A stretch of DNA of 20,702 bases, from IMG/VR virus record IMGVR_UViG_3300046507_000003, positions 1-20,702 of that record; one strand, written 5' to 3'. The number at the start of each line of letters is the position of its first letter. The first letter of the stretch is position 1. The DNA comes from a virus. This document shows positions 1-7,261 of the stretch, piece after piece. The notes below the pieces were generated by a model, which was given only the letters and a program-made list of their open reading frames with translations, was not told where the DNA came from and did no database searches. The position numbers and the translations under genes were made by a program.

Positions 1-393
1 CAGAAGACCGCAACCGAAGCGGAGCTAAACGACAGCGCCAGGACTTCCGCAATCTCTAACGCAGCTAAGAACGTTAGCGAAGCATTCCAATTCGCTTTGG
101 AATGGGCCGCTGTCTTCCAAGGTGCCGCCGAATCGGAAGTTACTTTTAAACTTAACTCTGAATTCGACTTGGCCCGTCTGACTGACGCAGAGCGCGCACA
201 GTTGATTAAAGAGTACCAAGCAAACGGCATCACTTGGACCGAATGGCGCACCGCTTTGCACAAAGCAGGTATTGCCACCCTGGACGACGAAAAGGCCAAA
301 ACGGAATTGGAAGAACAAGCCGCCGCCGACTTGGAGAAAGCGACAGCCGAGTTCGAAGCGACTAACCCCGACCCAACGGCGGGCGCTATCTAA
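1..393 (+). CDS. Portal protein, C-terminal end (DUF4055-like, partial)
   Basis: The frame is open from base 1, so the gene begins before the window and only the last 130 residues are present. A segment like KTATEAELNDS...AKNVSEAF near the start, followed by an FxLNSEFD stretch and ALHKAGI, matches what I know of the C-terminal part of DUF4055 phage portal proteins. Those form the ring through which DNA enters and leaves the capsid. The last 40 residues are acidic and alanine-rich (EEQAAADLEKA), as is common for portal tails. The stop codon overlaps the start of the minor head gene (TAATG), implying translational coupling. Its place just before a minor head protein and scaffold fits a portal. 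The family assignment rests on the C-terminal fragment only; the terminase genes should lie upstream. Confidence 0.8.
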   Translation, partial: QKTATEAELNDSARTSAISNAAKNVSEAFQFALEWAAVFQGAAESEVTFKLNSEFDLARLTDAERAQLIKEYQANGITWTEWRTALHKAGIATLDDEKAKTELEEQAAADLEKATAEFEATNPDPTAGAI

Positions 394-1502
394 TGGACCT
401 AATCGCGCAGAAAAGAATCTTTGATATTGTCACTCGACAGGCGATGTTCATTGAGCAAGTAAAAGCGGATGAAACCCAAATCTTTAACGCCGTCCTTTCC
501 GAAATCGAGGACGTATTTAAAAAGGAACTAGGCCGCTTAAACTTCCAATCTCTTGACGGTATGAGCAAATCGCAACTTGAATTGTTCTTACGTCAACTGC
601 GCGTGTCGCAAACGCGGATCTATAGCAGGTATCAACAGGCGTTGATTGTCCGTCTTGAACAGTTCATGACCGCGACGGTAAGAATGTCGGCGATTTCGTC
701 GGCGTCCTTTGCTGCCCACAAGTTCGACGAAGAGTCGGAGCCGGACGAAGAGATTAAACAGCTTACGTTTGCGCAGGCTGCGACGGTCATTGAGACGGAA
801 AGTAAAAAGAAAGAGGAAAGCAGTCTCTTTGGCCTGTTCTGGTTGGTCGGTACAGCGGCGGCTATGCGCCTGCTATGGGGTCGCATTAAAGCGCAGCCAA
901 TGGGCGCTAACGGTATTCTGCCGCTGAATTACATTAACACCGCTGTCGCGTCGTCCATGCTTGATCTTGAAAGCCTTGTGCGCCAGGAATGGGCCAACAA
1001 GACGACCGTAGCGGAAGTGTTGACCAAGGCAATACGCGGCGAAGAGGGTAAGAGTTCTGTTGCGGCCAAAATCCGTAACAAGATGCGGGCGGTTATTCAC
1101 ACCACTATGCAGGCTATCGCACAGCGCGCCATTAACACGGCGAATAGCGCGCTATGGCCCGAATATGTGTGGGTATCCATCATAGACGACAGGACTAGCG
1201 ACATTTGCCGGTCCCGTCATATGAACGTTTATGTTTACGGTAAAGGTCCGCTGCCGCCTGCGCATCCGTTTTGCCGGTCGCATGTTGTACCGAAACCATC
1301 GGGCGCTTATACGTTCGCCGTTCCGTCGTTCTTTGAATGGCTTAAAACCCAACCTTTAAGCTTCCACAAAGCGGTTTTCGGCGATACAATCGCGGCCAAG
1401 TTCGAAAACGGTACGATCAAAGTAACCGACTTCGATAAGTTCAAACCCGAAAAAACTTTATCTGTTGCCGAGTTCGCAAAGAAAACAGGCGACTTACTCT
1501 AA
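393..1502 (+). CDS. Minor head protein, Mu F / SPP1 gp7-like
   Basis: This 369-residue protein ends its core with the signature of phage Mu F-like head morphogenesis proteins. DDRTSDIC lies at about residues 265-272, followed by HPFCRSH at 291-297; Cys272, Cys294 and the histidines could bind a metal. In this family the protein binds the portal, is packaged in a few copies, and supports head assembly and DNA delivery. The N-terminal half is helical and charged. A short hydrophobic stretch at about 145-162 (LFGLFWLVGTAAAM) is unusual for a capsid protein and could be a buried helix or a membrane-active segment. The start ATG shares its first base with the portal stop. No toxin or ADP-ribosyltransferase extension is visible at the C-terminus. 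Confidence 0.85.
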   Translation: MDLIAQKRIFDIVTRQAMFIEQVKADETQIFNAVLSEIEDVFKKELGRLNFQSLDGMSKSQLELFLRQLRVSQTRIYSRYQQALIVRLEQFMTATVRMSAISSASFAAHKFDEESEPDEEIKQLTFAQAATVIETESKKKEESSLFGLFWLVGTAAAMRLLWGRIKAQPMGANGILPLNYINTAVASSMLDLESLVRQEWANKTTVAEVLTKAIRGEEGKSSVAAKIRNKMRAVIHTTMQAIAQRAINTANSALWPEYVWVSIIDDRTSDICRSRHMNVYVYGKGPLPPAHPFCRSHVVPKPSGAYTFAVPSFFEWLKTQPLSFHKAVFGDTIAAKFENGTIKVTDFDKFKPEKTLSVAEFAKKTGDLL

Positions 1503-1521
1503 GCCTTGGCGGTGCTAAGGC
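1503..1521 (+). other. Intergenic hairpin before scaffold gene
   Basis: GCCTTGG (1503-1509) can pair with CTAAGGC (1515-1521), one pair being G-U, around the loop CGGTG. It sits immediately after the minor head stop codon and has no following T run, so it is a weak candidate for termination. It could affect mRNA decay or access to the scaffold ribosome binding site. The nonamer GGCGGTGCT inside it (1508-1516) recurs at 1531-1539, where it supplies the likely ribosome binding site of the next gene. Confidence 0.4.
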
Positions 1522-1543
1522 AAAACTATAGGCGGTGCTTATC

Positions 1544-2266
1544 ATGGCGTTGAAACGTAAAATTACTAAAGCTGAATACGATGCGTTGCCGGAAGTTATC
1601 CAGGCTGAATACAAAGGCGATGGCGCCGGTTACATTCTGGACACCGACGACGATAACGAGGCCGTCGATAACCTGCGTCGTGCGCTGGAAAACTCCAAGA
1701 ACGATACAGCCGCCGAACGCCAGGCTAAAAAAGAACTGAAAGACAAGCTCGACGAAATCGACCGCAAGATTAAAGCCGGTGAACTTACCACTGCGCAGGC
1801 GAATCAAGACGTTGACGCGCTTACCCGTATTTTCACCGAAGAACGCGAAACACTGCGCGCCGAAAAGGACGGCATTATCAGCCGGAAAGATAAGCAACTT
1901 GAAAACCTGTTGCTTGCCGGTAAAGCCGAAAGTATGGCCCGCGAACTTGCGGGGGATAATTGGGCGCTGTTGCTGCCGCATGTTTCCTGCCGTCTTCGCG
2001 CCGATGTTTCCAGCGATACGCCGTCTGTGAAAGTTCTAACTGCGACAGGCGAAGTTTCGACTTTGACCCTGGACGATTTGAAAAAAGAACTATTGAATAA
2101 CCCGCTCTACGCGGCTATTCTCGTAGGCGTAAATTCTTCGGGCGGCGGTGCTTCCCGAAACACTGGGGGCGGTGCTTCCAAAAAACCAAACGAATACACA
2201 GAAGCCGAACGCACGGAACTGTATCGCACAGACCGCGCTAAGTTCGATCAACTTTTCCCCCAGTAA
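1544..2266 (+). CDS. Capsid scaffolding protein
   Basis: A 240-residue acidic, strongly helical protein just before the major capsid gene. The opening motif (ALKRKITKAEYDALPE, then AEYKGDG and a VLD-like stretch) is typical of small phage scaffolds. Residues about 38-135 are rich in E, K, A and R with heptad-like spacing, consistent with a coiled coil. Residues 200-212 form a glycine-rich linker (two GGGAS blocks), followed by a charged C-terminal tail (about 214-240) that would be expected to contact the capsid protein, as scaffold tails do. A GTG at 1535 would add three residues, but ATG 1544 is better placed behind GGCGGTG. The scaffold role is inferred from position, composition and start motif; no protease domain is visible. 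Confidence 0.75.
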   Translation: MALKRKITKAEYDALPEVIQAEYKGDGAGYILDTDDDNEAVDNLRRALENSKNDTAAERQAKKELKDKLDEIDRKIKAGELTTAQANQDVDALTRIFTEERETLRAEKDGIISRKDKQLENLLLAGKAESMARELAGDNWALLLPHVSCRLRADVSSDTPSVKVLTATGEVSTLTLDDLKKELLNNPLYAAILVGVNSSGGGASRNTGGGASKKPNEYTEAERTELYRTDRAKFDQLFPQ

Positions 2267-2281
2267 AGTAAGAGGTTTAAA

Positions 2282-3316
2282 ATGGCCGGTCCTGTCCGTC
2301 TATCCGACGTTGTAATCCCCGAGGTTTACAACACCTATCAAGCGCTTAACACTCCAGAACTGACAGCGTTCTGGCAAGCGGGCTTGGTAGAACAAAACGC
2401 ATTGCTTGACGGCATTGCACAAAGCGGCGGTAAAACTGCCGTACTTCCATTCTGGAAAGACCTCGACTCGTCCGAAGAACCGGATATGTCGAACGACGAT
2501 CCCGCCGACAAAGCGACGCCGGGTAAAGTCGGCACCGGTCAAATGGAATGCCGTAAGGCTTTCATGCACAAGTCTTACAGTTCGATGGACCTCATCAAAG
2601 AACTGGCAGGCGCCGAACCGATTCAACACATCCGTAACCGTTTCGGCACCTATTGGGCTCGCCAATATCAGAAACGTTTGATCGCAACTACTTTGGGCGT
2701 TATGCGCTCCAACGTTGCGCAAAACGCTTCTGACATGACCGTCGATATCTCCGCTGTCGGCGACGGTATTTTCAACGGTGACGCGGTAATCGACGCCGCC
2801 GCAACTATGGGTGACGCACTCGGCAATTTCTCGGCAATCGCCGTGCATTCCGCCGTCCGTACTCGCATGGTTAAGAACCGCGAAATCGTTACCATCCCTG
2901 ACAACGAAACCGGCGTTAACATCCAGTATTACAAGGAAATGCGCGTAATCGTTGACGACTCGATGCCGGTTGTTTCGGGAACTGGCGTTAACCGCGTGTT
3001 CCTGTCGGTGTTGATCGGTTCCGGCGCGTTCGGTTACGGCGGTCAATCGGGCCACGCTTTCGCCCTTGGTGAAGGTACGCCTAAAAAGCCTTCGTATGTT
3101 GTCCGCGAAGAGGACGCAGGTAACGGCGGCGGTGAGGAAATCATCGGCGAACGTAAAACTACCATCCTTCACCCGCAAGGCTTCACTTGGGTAGAATCTG
3201 GCGCTGCCCTGGCCGAGTTTTCCCCAACCAACGCGGACTTGGCTTTGGCCGCTCACTGGACCCGCGTAGTTGACCGCAAACAGGCGCCGTTCGCCTTCCT
3301 GCTGTCCAAGGCGTAA
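2282..3316 (+). CDS. Major capsid protein
   Basis: This 344-residue protein follows the scaffold, has a strong ribosome binding site (AAGAGGT, 5-6 bases before ATG) and is closed by a stable hairpin. All three points fit the most abundant head protein. The N-terminus (RLSDVVIPEVYNTYQ, then a stretch with LDGIAQSGG and LPFWKDLD) matches a common siphophage and podophage coat-protein family with the HK97 fold. A YSSMDLIKELAGAEPIQHI segment at about residues 100-118 resembles its spine-helix region. The length is close to the mature HK97-fold coat size, and no N-terminal delta domain or protease is present. This points to assembly by a separate scaffold rather than by an HK97-type propeptide. 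The fold is inferred; the identity as major capsid protein is well supported by context. Confidence 0.9.
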   Translation: MAGPVRLSDVVIPEVYNTYQALNTPELTAFWQAGLVEQNALLDGIAQSGGKTAVLPFWKDLDSSEEPDMSNDDPADKATPGKVGTGQMECRKAFMHKSYSSMDLIKELAGAEPIQHIRNRFGTYWARQYQKRLIATTLGVMRSNVAQNASDMTVDISAVGDGIFNGDAVIDAAATMGDALGNFSAIAVHSAVRTRMVKNREIVTIPDNETGVNIQYYKEMRVIVDDSMPVVSGTGVNRVFLSVLIGSGAFGYGGQSGHAFALGEGTPKKPSYVVREEDAGNGGGEEIIGERKTTILHPQGFTWVESGAALAEFSPTNADLALAAHWTRVVDRKQAPFAFLLSKA

Positions 3317-3332
3317 TCCCAACCATAAACGC

Positions 3333-3350
3333 AAGGGGCTTCGGCCCCTT
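3333..3350 (+). terminator. Hairpin after major capsid gene (C(UUCG)G tetraloop)
   Basis: AAGGGGC (3333-3339), loop TTCG, GCCCCTT (3344-3350): a perfect 7-bp stem with the very stable UUCG loop closed by C-G. Only a short T stretch follows (AGCTTTAAG), so it is probably a leaky terminator or a 3'-end stabiliser of the capsid mRNA rather than a full stop. The next gene has its own ribosome binding site (AAGAGGT) just after the hairpin. Confidence 0.7.
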
Positions 3351-3370
3351 AGCTTTAAGAGGTTAAAACC

Positions 3371-3577
3371 ATGCTCGCTCCGCGCTGGCTCAAGTATGTA
3401 AAGGACGCAATCGCGTTCGACAAGAAAGTAAACAACGCGGTAACTAAGGACAAAGCGGCAATCGTTGCTTTGACCGCTGTAACCGCTCCTAACGCCACTG
3501 ATTTGACTTCCGCTCAAACCCTGGCAAACGCAAACAAAGTCGCGATTAACGCCGTTATCGCCGCACTGAAAGCATAA
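3371..3577 (+). CDS. Small head-region protein, unknown
   Basis: A 68-residue basic-to-neutral protein, alanine- and threonine-rich, with a good ribosome binding site (AAGAGGT, spacing about 8). The C-terminal half (NATDLTSAQTLANANKVAIN then AVIAALKA) has the periodic leucine/alanine helix pattern seen at the C-terminus of several small phage head or fibre proteins, where it resembles a trimerising helix. It could be a capsid decoration or head-fibre component, since it follows the major capsid gene directly. I cannot name a family with confidence, and the function is not established by the sequence. Confidence 0.65.
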   Translation: MLAPRWLKYVKDAIAFDKKVNNAVTKDKAAIVALTAVTAPNATDLTSAQTLANANKVAINAVIAALKA

Positions 3578-3588
3578 GGGGAAACACA

Positions 3589-3891
3589 ATGCTGCCACTG
3601 AAAGAACGTCAAGCCGCCCGCGCAGCCGCCCGCGCAAACCCTGACGCATGGCGTCTGCCGTCCGGTGAAGTTGGCGAAGGCCAGGACACCGAAAGCGGCG
3701 AAGGTGAAAAAGACCAGTTCGACGCTTTGACCGTTCCGCAACTGAAAGAATGGGCCGCTTCGTTGGACTCCCCGGTTCCTGCCGAAAAGACCAAACGTGA
3801 AGACGTTTTGGCTTACGTTCGCAACCTGCAAACCTACCTGCTCGCCAATGGCGGCAAAGCACCAACCCCCGGTTGGACTTCCAACAACTGA
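3589..3891 (+). CDS. Small protein with HeH/SAP-like helical motif
   Basis: A 100-residue protein with an arginine/alanine-rich N-terminus (KERQAARAAARANPDAWR), an acidic glycine-rich linker (about 27-43) and a compact helical segment at about residues 47-80 (LTVPQLKEWAASLD, then KTKREDVLAYVRN). That segment follows the LTxxxLKxxL...K.EL...I pattern of HeH/LEM and SAP-type motifs, which are small helix-extended-helix folds often involved in nucleic-acid or protein contacts. Phage genes of this kind are common between the capsid and connector genes. The ribosome binding site AAGGGGAA precedes ATG by 5-6 bases. A role at the capsid-DNA or capsid-connector interface is inference. Confidence 0.7.
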   Translation: MLPLKERQAARAAARANPDAWRLPSGEVGEGQDTESGEGEKDQFDALTVPQLKEWAASLDSPVPAEKTKREDVLAYVRNLQTYLLANGGKAPTPGWTSNN

Positions 3892-3906
3892 TCAAGGGCT
3901 AGAACA

Positions 3907-4404
3907 ATGTCGCTTATCGTAGAAGACGGAACCGGGCTAGAAAACGCCGACAGTTATGTAAGCCTTGCCGACGCCCGTACCCTGGCAACGAGTCGCGGCA
4001 TTGTTCTAAGCGCCGATGACACGGAACTTTCGCAACAGCTTGTTAGTGCTGCCGACCGTGTTACCAGTTACGAGGGGCAGTTTACCGGCCAGCGTGTTAC
4101 CGGCGAACAGGGCTTAAGTTACCCGCGCAATAACTCCTTTCGTTACGGCACAACCATTGCCAATACTTCGATTCCTAAAGAGTTGAAGTTGGCGCAAGTG
4201 ACGTTGGCCGGTATGTTGGAAGCCGGTGTAGAAGTTTGGGCGCAGGGCTTTGACGGCGTAAAGTCGGAGAAAATCGGCCCCTTGCAAATCGAATACGCCG
4301 ACGACAAGGCAGCCAGTGTGGGCAACCCGGACTTGCCGCAAATCGAGTCTATCTTGCAGCCGTTGTTTGCGCCTTTCACCGCTAACTTTATTGTGAGTCG
4401 GTAA
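3907..4404 (+). CDS. Head-tail connector, DnaT_2-like family
   Basis: A 165-residue protein starting MSLIVEDGTGLENADSYVSL. This VEDGTG.xxADSYVS opening marks the family often labelled putative DnaT-like ssDNA-binding protein (DnaT_2) in phage annotation. The middle has the QxLxxAADRVTSYEGQFTG and QGLSYPRN blocks of the same family. In phages these proteins sit where gp6/gp15-type adaptor subunits are found, so the likely job is an adaptor ring on the portal rather than DNA replication. The gene lies between the HeH-like gene and a second small neck gene, and its stop overlaps the next start (TAATG). The family is well recognised; the connector role is inferred from context. Confidence 0.8.
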   Translation: MSLIVEDGTGLENADSYVSLADARTLATSRGIVLSADDTELSQQLVSAADRVTSYEGQFTGQRVTGEQGLSYPRNNSFRYGTTIANTSIPKELKLAQVTLAGMLEAGVEVWAQGFDGVKSEKIGPLQIEYADDKAASVGNPDLPQIESILQPLFAPFTANFIVSR

Positions 4405-4793
4405 TGGGTACTTATGACCGCTTTATCAAAACGGCCAAACGCCTAATCGCGAAGTACGGCGAAAAGTGTGAATGGCAGGTAAACTCTGATACGTCCGACG
4501 ACGAATCAGACGAACCGTGGAAAAGTGAAGACGTCGCGCCGGTTGTACACAGCGTTAAAATCGCTTTCTTCAACAGCGAGCAAACAGGTTTAGAAACGTT
4601 GTCAAAGGCGGTTAACAATTCCGTTGTTATTGGCAACGTTGTTGGTTACATGCCTGCCGTTGACTTCAAGCCTGATATGCGAGATACAATCAAGCGCCTA
4701 GTTGCTGAAAAGAACTTGACGCTTGTAAGCATTGACGAAATAAACCCGAACGGTGTTACCCCGATTATCTATATCCTTAAGTGCATCCAATGA
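4404..4793 (+). CDS. Probable head closure / neck protein
   Basis: A 129-residue protein coupled to both neighbours: its ATG shares a base with the previous stop, and its TGA overlaps the next ATG (ATGA). It has a helical basic start (YDRFIKTAKRLIAKYGEKCEW), an acidic loop (SDTSDDESDEPW) and a beta-rich remainder with a stretch ending NLTLVSIDEINPNGVTPIIY. This fits the head-closure (stopper) family in size and layout: an RLI.KYG...W start, then a beta barrel with a DxIN..G late motif. Position between adaptor and tail terminator supports this. No enzyme motif is seen. The function is by position and pattern rather than a firm family match. Confidence 0.65.
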   Translation: MGTYDRFIKTAKRLIAKYGEKCEWQVNSDTSDDESDEPWKSEDVAPVVHSVKIAFFNSEQTGLETLSKAVNNSVVIGNVVGYMPAVDFKPDMRDTIKRLVAEKNLTLVSIDEINPNGVTPIIYILKCIQ

Positions 4794-5245
4794 ACTATAG
4801 CGAATCGACAGACGCTTTACTGACATTGTTTTGGGACGGCTTTAAACCGGAGGCGGTCGCGCTTCTTGGTTATACCCCAAAAGTTTATTGGCCGGATCAA
4901 CAGGAAACGGGCACACCTGACACAACTAAAGTATGGTTGCGAGTTAGCCGCCGTGACCTTCCGTCTAAACTGTCGGGTTATGGCGAAGGCAATAACCAGT
5001 CGACTAAGCGTTACGATTGTGCGGGCTTTCTGTATATCCAAATGTTCTACCCACAATCCGACGGCAGCGCGTCTAGCAAGTTTCCATTGCTCGCCAGCGC
5101 CGCTAAAGATTCGTTGCAAGGGAAACACGATCCAACTAATTATCTATGGATAAGGGATTGCACAATCGCGCCCCTTGACCCCGAAGCAAGTTGGTTCCGT
5201 AAAAACGTTGTTGTCGACTTCACCTATCAAGAAATCAAGAGGTAA
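4790..5245 (+). CDS. Probable tail terminator protein
   Basis: A 151-residue protein placed directly before the tail tube gene, the usual place of the tail terminator that caps the tube and joins it to the head. ATG 4790 overlaps the previous stop (ATGA); a GTG at 4781 would add three residues but lies deeper in the upstream gene. Visible features are an amphipathic N-terminal helix (ESTDALLTLFWDGF), a central beta-rich part with WLRVSRRDLPSKLSG and GFLYIQMFYPQ, and a C-terminal strand (NVVVDFTYQEIKR). These follow the order expected of the gpU-like fold: helix, strands, then IQMF-like strand and closing strand. No catalytic motif is present. The assignment is from gene order and pattern. Confidence 0.7.
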   Translation: MNYSESTDALLTLFWDGFKPEAVALLGYTPKVYWPDQQETGTPDTTKVWLRVSRRDLPSKLSGYGEGNNQSTKRYDCAGFLYIQMFYPQSDGSASSKFPLLASAAKDSLQGKHDPTNYLWIRDCTIAPLDPEASWFRKNVVVDFTYQEIKR

Positions 5246-5250
5246 TTGCA

Positions 5251-6771
5251 ATGCCAAAAATTAAACAGGACAGCAACCTTACGGGGCTTGCGATTGCCGA
5301 AGAAGTTTCGCTAAAGACGCTGCCCGGTACGCCGGTATGGTACGCCCAAGAGCCTAACGAATATTCGGACTTCGGTAGCGATGTTACTACCGTTGCCCGT
5401 GCGCCTATTAACGCCGGTCGTCAGAACCAGAAAGGCGGCGTTGTCGACTTCGACGCTAGCGGCGGTTTTAACATGGACTTTACACAGGCCAACGCTCAAC
5501 GCCTGTTGCAAGGTTTCTTTTTCGCAGATGCCCGCGAAAAGCAAAAGTCTGATCCTATCAGCGTTGCGGCCCGTAACCCGGTTGTCGGCATCGCTACAAA
5601 CGTGTTGACCTTCACCAACAACTTTACCACTGCCATTCCTACCGGCGCGCTGTTCGAACTTACCGGCTTTGTGTCGCCAGCGAACAACGGCTTTAAGGTC
5701 GGCACTGTCGGCGGTCTGAAAACTGTAACCCTGGCGGGTATGGTCGACGACGCGTCGCCGGGTGTGGCAAGCGCTGAAATGGTCGGCGTTCAATTCCCGT
5801 CCGCTACTGCGTCTTTGACCTTTACGGGCGGCGTGGCGTCCCTGGTAGTGTCCAGCGGCGTGCTTAACACCTACGGCCTGACGCCGGGCGAGTGGGTGTT
5901 CCTGGGTGGCGACGCTGTAGCGAACCGCTTCAACAACAACGTAGGTTATGCCCGAATCAAAACCATCAACGCCGGTTCGCTGGTGTTCGATAAAGTTAGC
6001 TGGTCGACTTTCACGGCGGAAGCTGGCACCGGTAAAACGATTCAAATGTTCTTCGGTACTGTCATTCGTAACGAGAAACTGCCCGCCCTGATTAAGCGTC
6101 GGTCTTACTCGATTGAACGTCAGTTGGGCGCCGATGACGTCGCTATGCAAGCCGAATACCTCGACGGTGCGATTCCCAACGAACTGACGATTAACATTCC
6201 GCAAGCTGACAAGCTTAACGCCGACCTTACCTTTGTTGCGATGGACAACAAACAAGTAACCGGCACCGAAGGCATTCGCAGCGGTACGCGTGTCAACGCA
6301 TTGGGCGAATCGTTGGTTAACACTTCGACCAACGTTTACCGGATGAAAATGAGCATTATCGACCCGGCCAACCCTGCGCCTACCGGTCTGTTTGCTTACA
6401 TTACCGAGGCTGATATTGGCATTAACAACGGTGTTTCGCCTGAAAAGGCTATCGGTGTTACTGGCGCATTTGAAGCGGCCTTGGGTAACTTCGAAGTTAC
6501 CGGCAGCGTTAACGCCTTCTTTAGCGACGTCAACGCCGTTAAAGCAGTTCGTAACAACGCAGACGTAACCGTCGACTTTATCTTTGGTTTGAACAACGGC
6601 GGTTTCGTTATCGATATTCCGTTGCTCGGCCTGGGTGGCGGTCGCCTGGACGTAACTAGCGGCGAATCCATCAAGCTTCCTCTTGATATCGCAGCCGGTG
6701 AAAACGCCGCCGGTTACACTATGATGATGTGTTTCTTTAACTACTTGCCAGCAATCGCAATGGGGGTATAA
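5251..6771 (+). CDS. Major tail tube protein
   Basis: A 506-residue protein following the tail terminator and preceding the tail chaperones, which is the tube-protein position. It opens with KIKQDSNLTGLAIAEEVSLK and runs through NEYSDFGSDVTTVARAPI and SGGFNMDFT, a pattern known from phage tail tube proteins (Phage_tail_tube_2-like). It is much longer than lambda gpV (246 aa). Two beta-rich modules of similar layout appear to be inserted at about residues 113-160 and 187-250, each with a hydrophobic-Gly-Phe stretch and an N.GF or NN.GY turn. The tube-like part resumes at about 275 (KLPALIKRRSYSIERQ). The ribosome binding site AAGAGGT lies 7-8 bases before ATG. An intrinsic terminator follows, as expected for an abundant product. 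Confidence 0.88.
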   Translation: MPKIKQDSNLTGLAIAEEVSLKTLPGTPVWYAQEPNEYSDFGSDVTTVARAPINAGRQNQKGGVVDFDASGGFNMDFTQANAQRLLQGFFFADAREKQKSDPISVAARNPVVGIATNVLTFTNNFTTAIPTGALFELTGFVSPANNGFKVGTVGGLKTVTLAGMVDDASPGVASAEMVGVQFPSATASLTFTGGVASLVVSSGVLNTYGLTPGEWVFLGGDAVANRFNNNVGYARIKTINAGSLVFDKVSWSTFTAEAGTGKTIQMFFGTVIRNEKLPALIKRRSYSIERQLGADDVAMQAEYLDGAIPNELTINIPQADKLNADLTFVAMDNKQVTGTEGIRSGTRVNALGESLVNTSTNVYRMKMSIIDPANPAPTGLFAYITEADIGINNGVSPEKAIGVTGAFEAALGNFEVTGSVNAFFSDVNAVKAVRNNADVTVDFIFGLNNGGFVIDIPLLGLGGGRLDVTSGESIKLPLDIAAGENAAGYTMMMCFFNYLPAIAMGV

Positions 6772-6794
6772 ACTCCCGTTCATTGTCAACCAAG

Positions 6795-6818
6795 AGCCCG
6801 GTTAACGCCGGGCTTTTT
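6795..6818 (+). terminator. Intrinsic terminator after tail tube gene
   Basis: AGCCCGG (6795-6801), loop TTAACG, CCGGGCT (6808-6814), then TTTT C: a GC-rich 7-bp stem with a U tract. It lies 24 bases after the tube stop codon and 18 bases before the chaperone start. It likely lowers expression of the downstream tail genes relative to the tube protein. Confidence 0.85.
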
Positions 6819-6835
6819 CATTTTGAGAAATCACC

Positions 6836-7261
6836 ATGTCTAAAAGCAGTCTGTATAAGCATTTCGAAACCAGCAAATCGCTTACCACCACTGGCGCCGC
6901 TTTCACTCTGCCAAAGAACGACGATGGAACGGTGCCCACACTGCAAATCGCACGGGCGCACACGTCGAACCAGTTACACGCCAAGGCCGTAGCCAAGGTT
7001 TACACGCCGGAAGTTATGCAGACTCTTGAACAGCTTTCGGAAGACGAAGCGCTGTCGATGGAAATCGAAGTGTTCGTAACCGGCTGTTTGATGGGTTGGA
7101 AAAACGTTCTAGACCGCGACGGCGAAGTTCTGGAATTCAACCAAGCTAACGCCCGCGAATTGCTTTTCGATTTGCCGGAACTGTTCCAATCGGTTCGCGC
7201 TTACTCGCATCGCCTGTCTAACTATCTGAAAACAGCGGAAGAGAAAGCCATAAAAAACTGA
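6836..7261 (+). CDS. Tail assembly chaperone (lambda gpG-like)
   Basis: A 141-residue protein between tail tube and tape measure, the same position as lambda gpG and almost the same length (lambda G is about 140 aa). It is moderately acidic, beginning with MSKSSLYKHFETSKSL and then a predicted beta/helical region, and ending with a basic helix (SNYLKTAEEKAIKN). Such chaperones bind the tape measure protein and recruit tube subunits during tail assembly but are absent from the virion. The last sense codons are AAA AAC before TGA and form the slippery heptamer A AAA AAC, so some ribosomes should shift to -1 and make the longer GT form. The start has a weak ribosome binding site (GAGAA, spacing about 8). 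Confidence 0.85.
   Translation: MSKSSLYKHFETSKSLTTTGAAFTLPKNDDGTVPTLQIARAHTSNQLHAKAVAKVYTPEVMQTLEQLSEDEALSMEIEVFVTGCLMGWKNVLDRDGEVLEFNQANARELLFDLPELFQSVRAYSHRLSNYLKTAEEKAIKN

Noticed and set aside
1506-1530. Possible promoter (TTGGCG and ACTATA) before the scaffold gene
   Set aside because: The boxes are only 13 bases apart, too close for a sigma70 promoter.
2300-3895. Long open frame on the minus strand (531 codons) opposite the capsid region
   Set aside because: It lies opposite well-recognised + strand genes, crosses three of them and their intergenic hairpin, and its product is Arg/Cys/Gly-rich low-complexity sequence with no recognisable family.
5311-6789. Long open frame on the minus strand (492 codons) opposite the tail tube gene
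   Set aside because: It mirrors the tube gene, covers the terminator, has no ribosome binding site or family motifs, and arises from the codon bias of the + strand gene.
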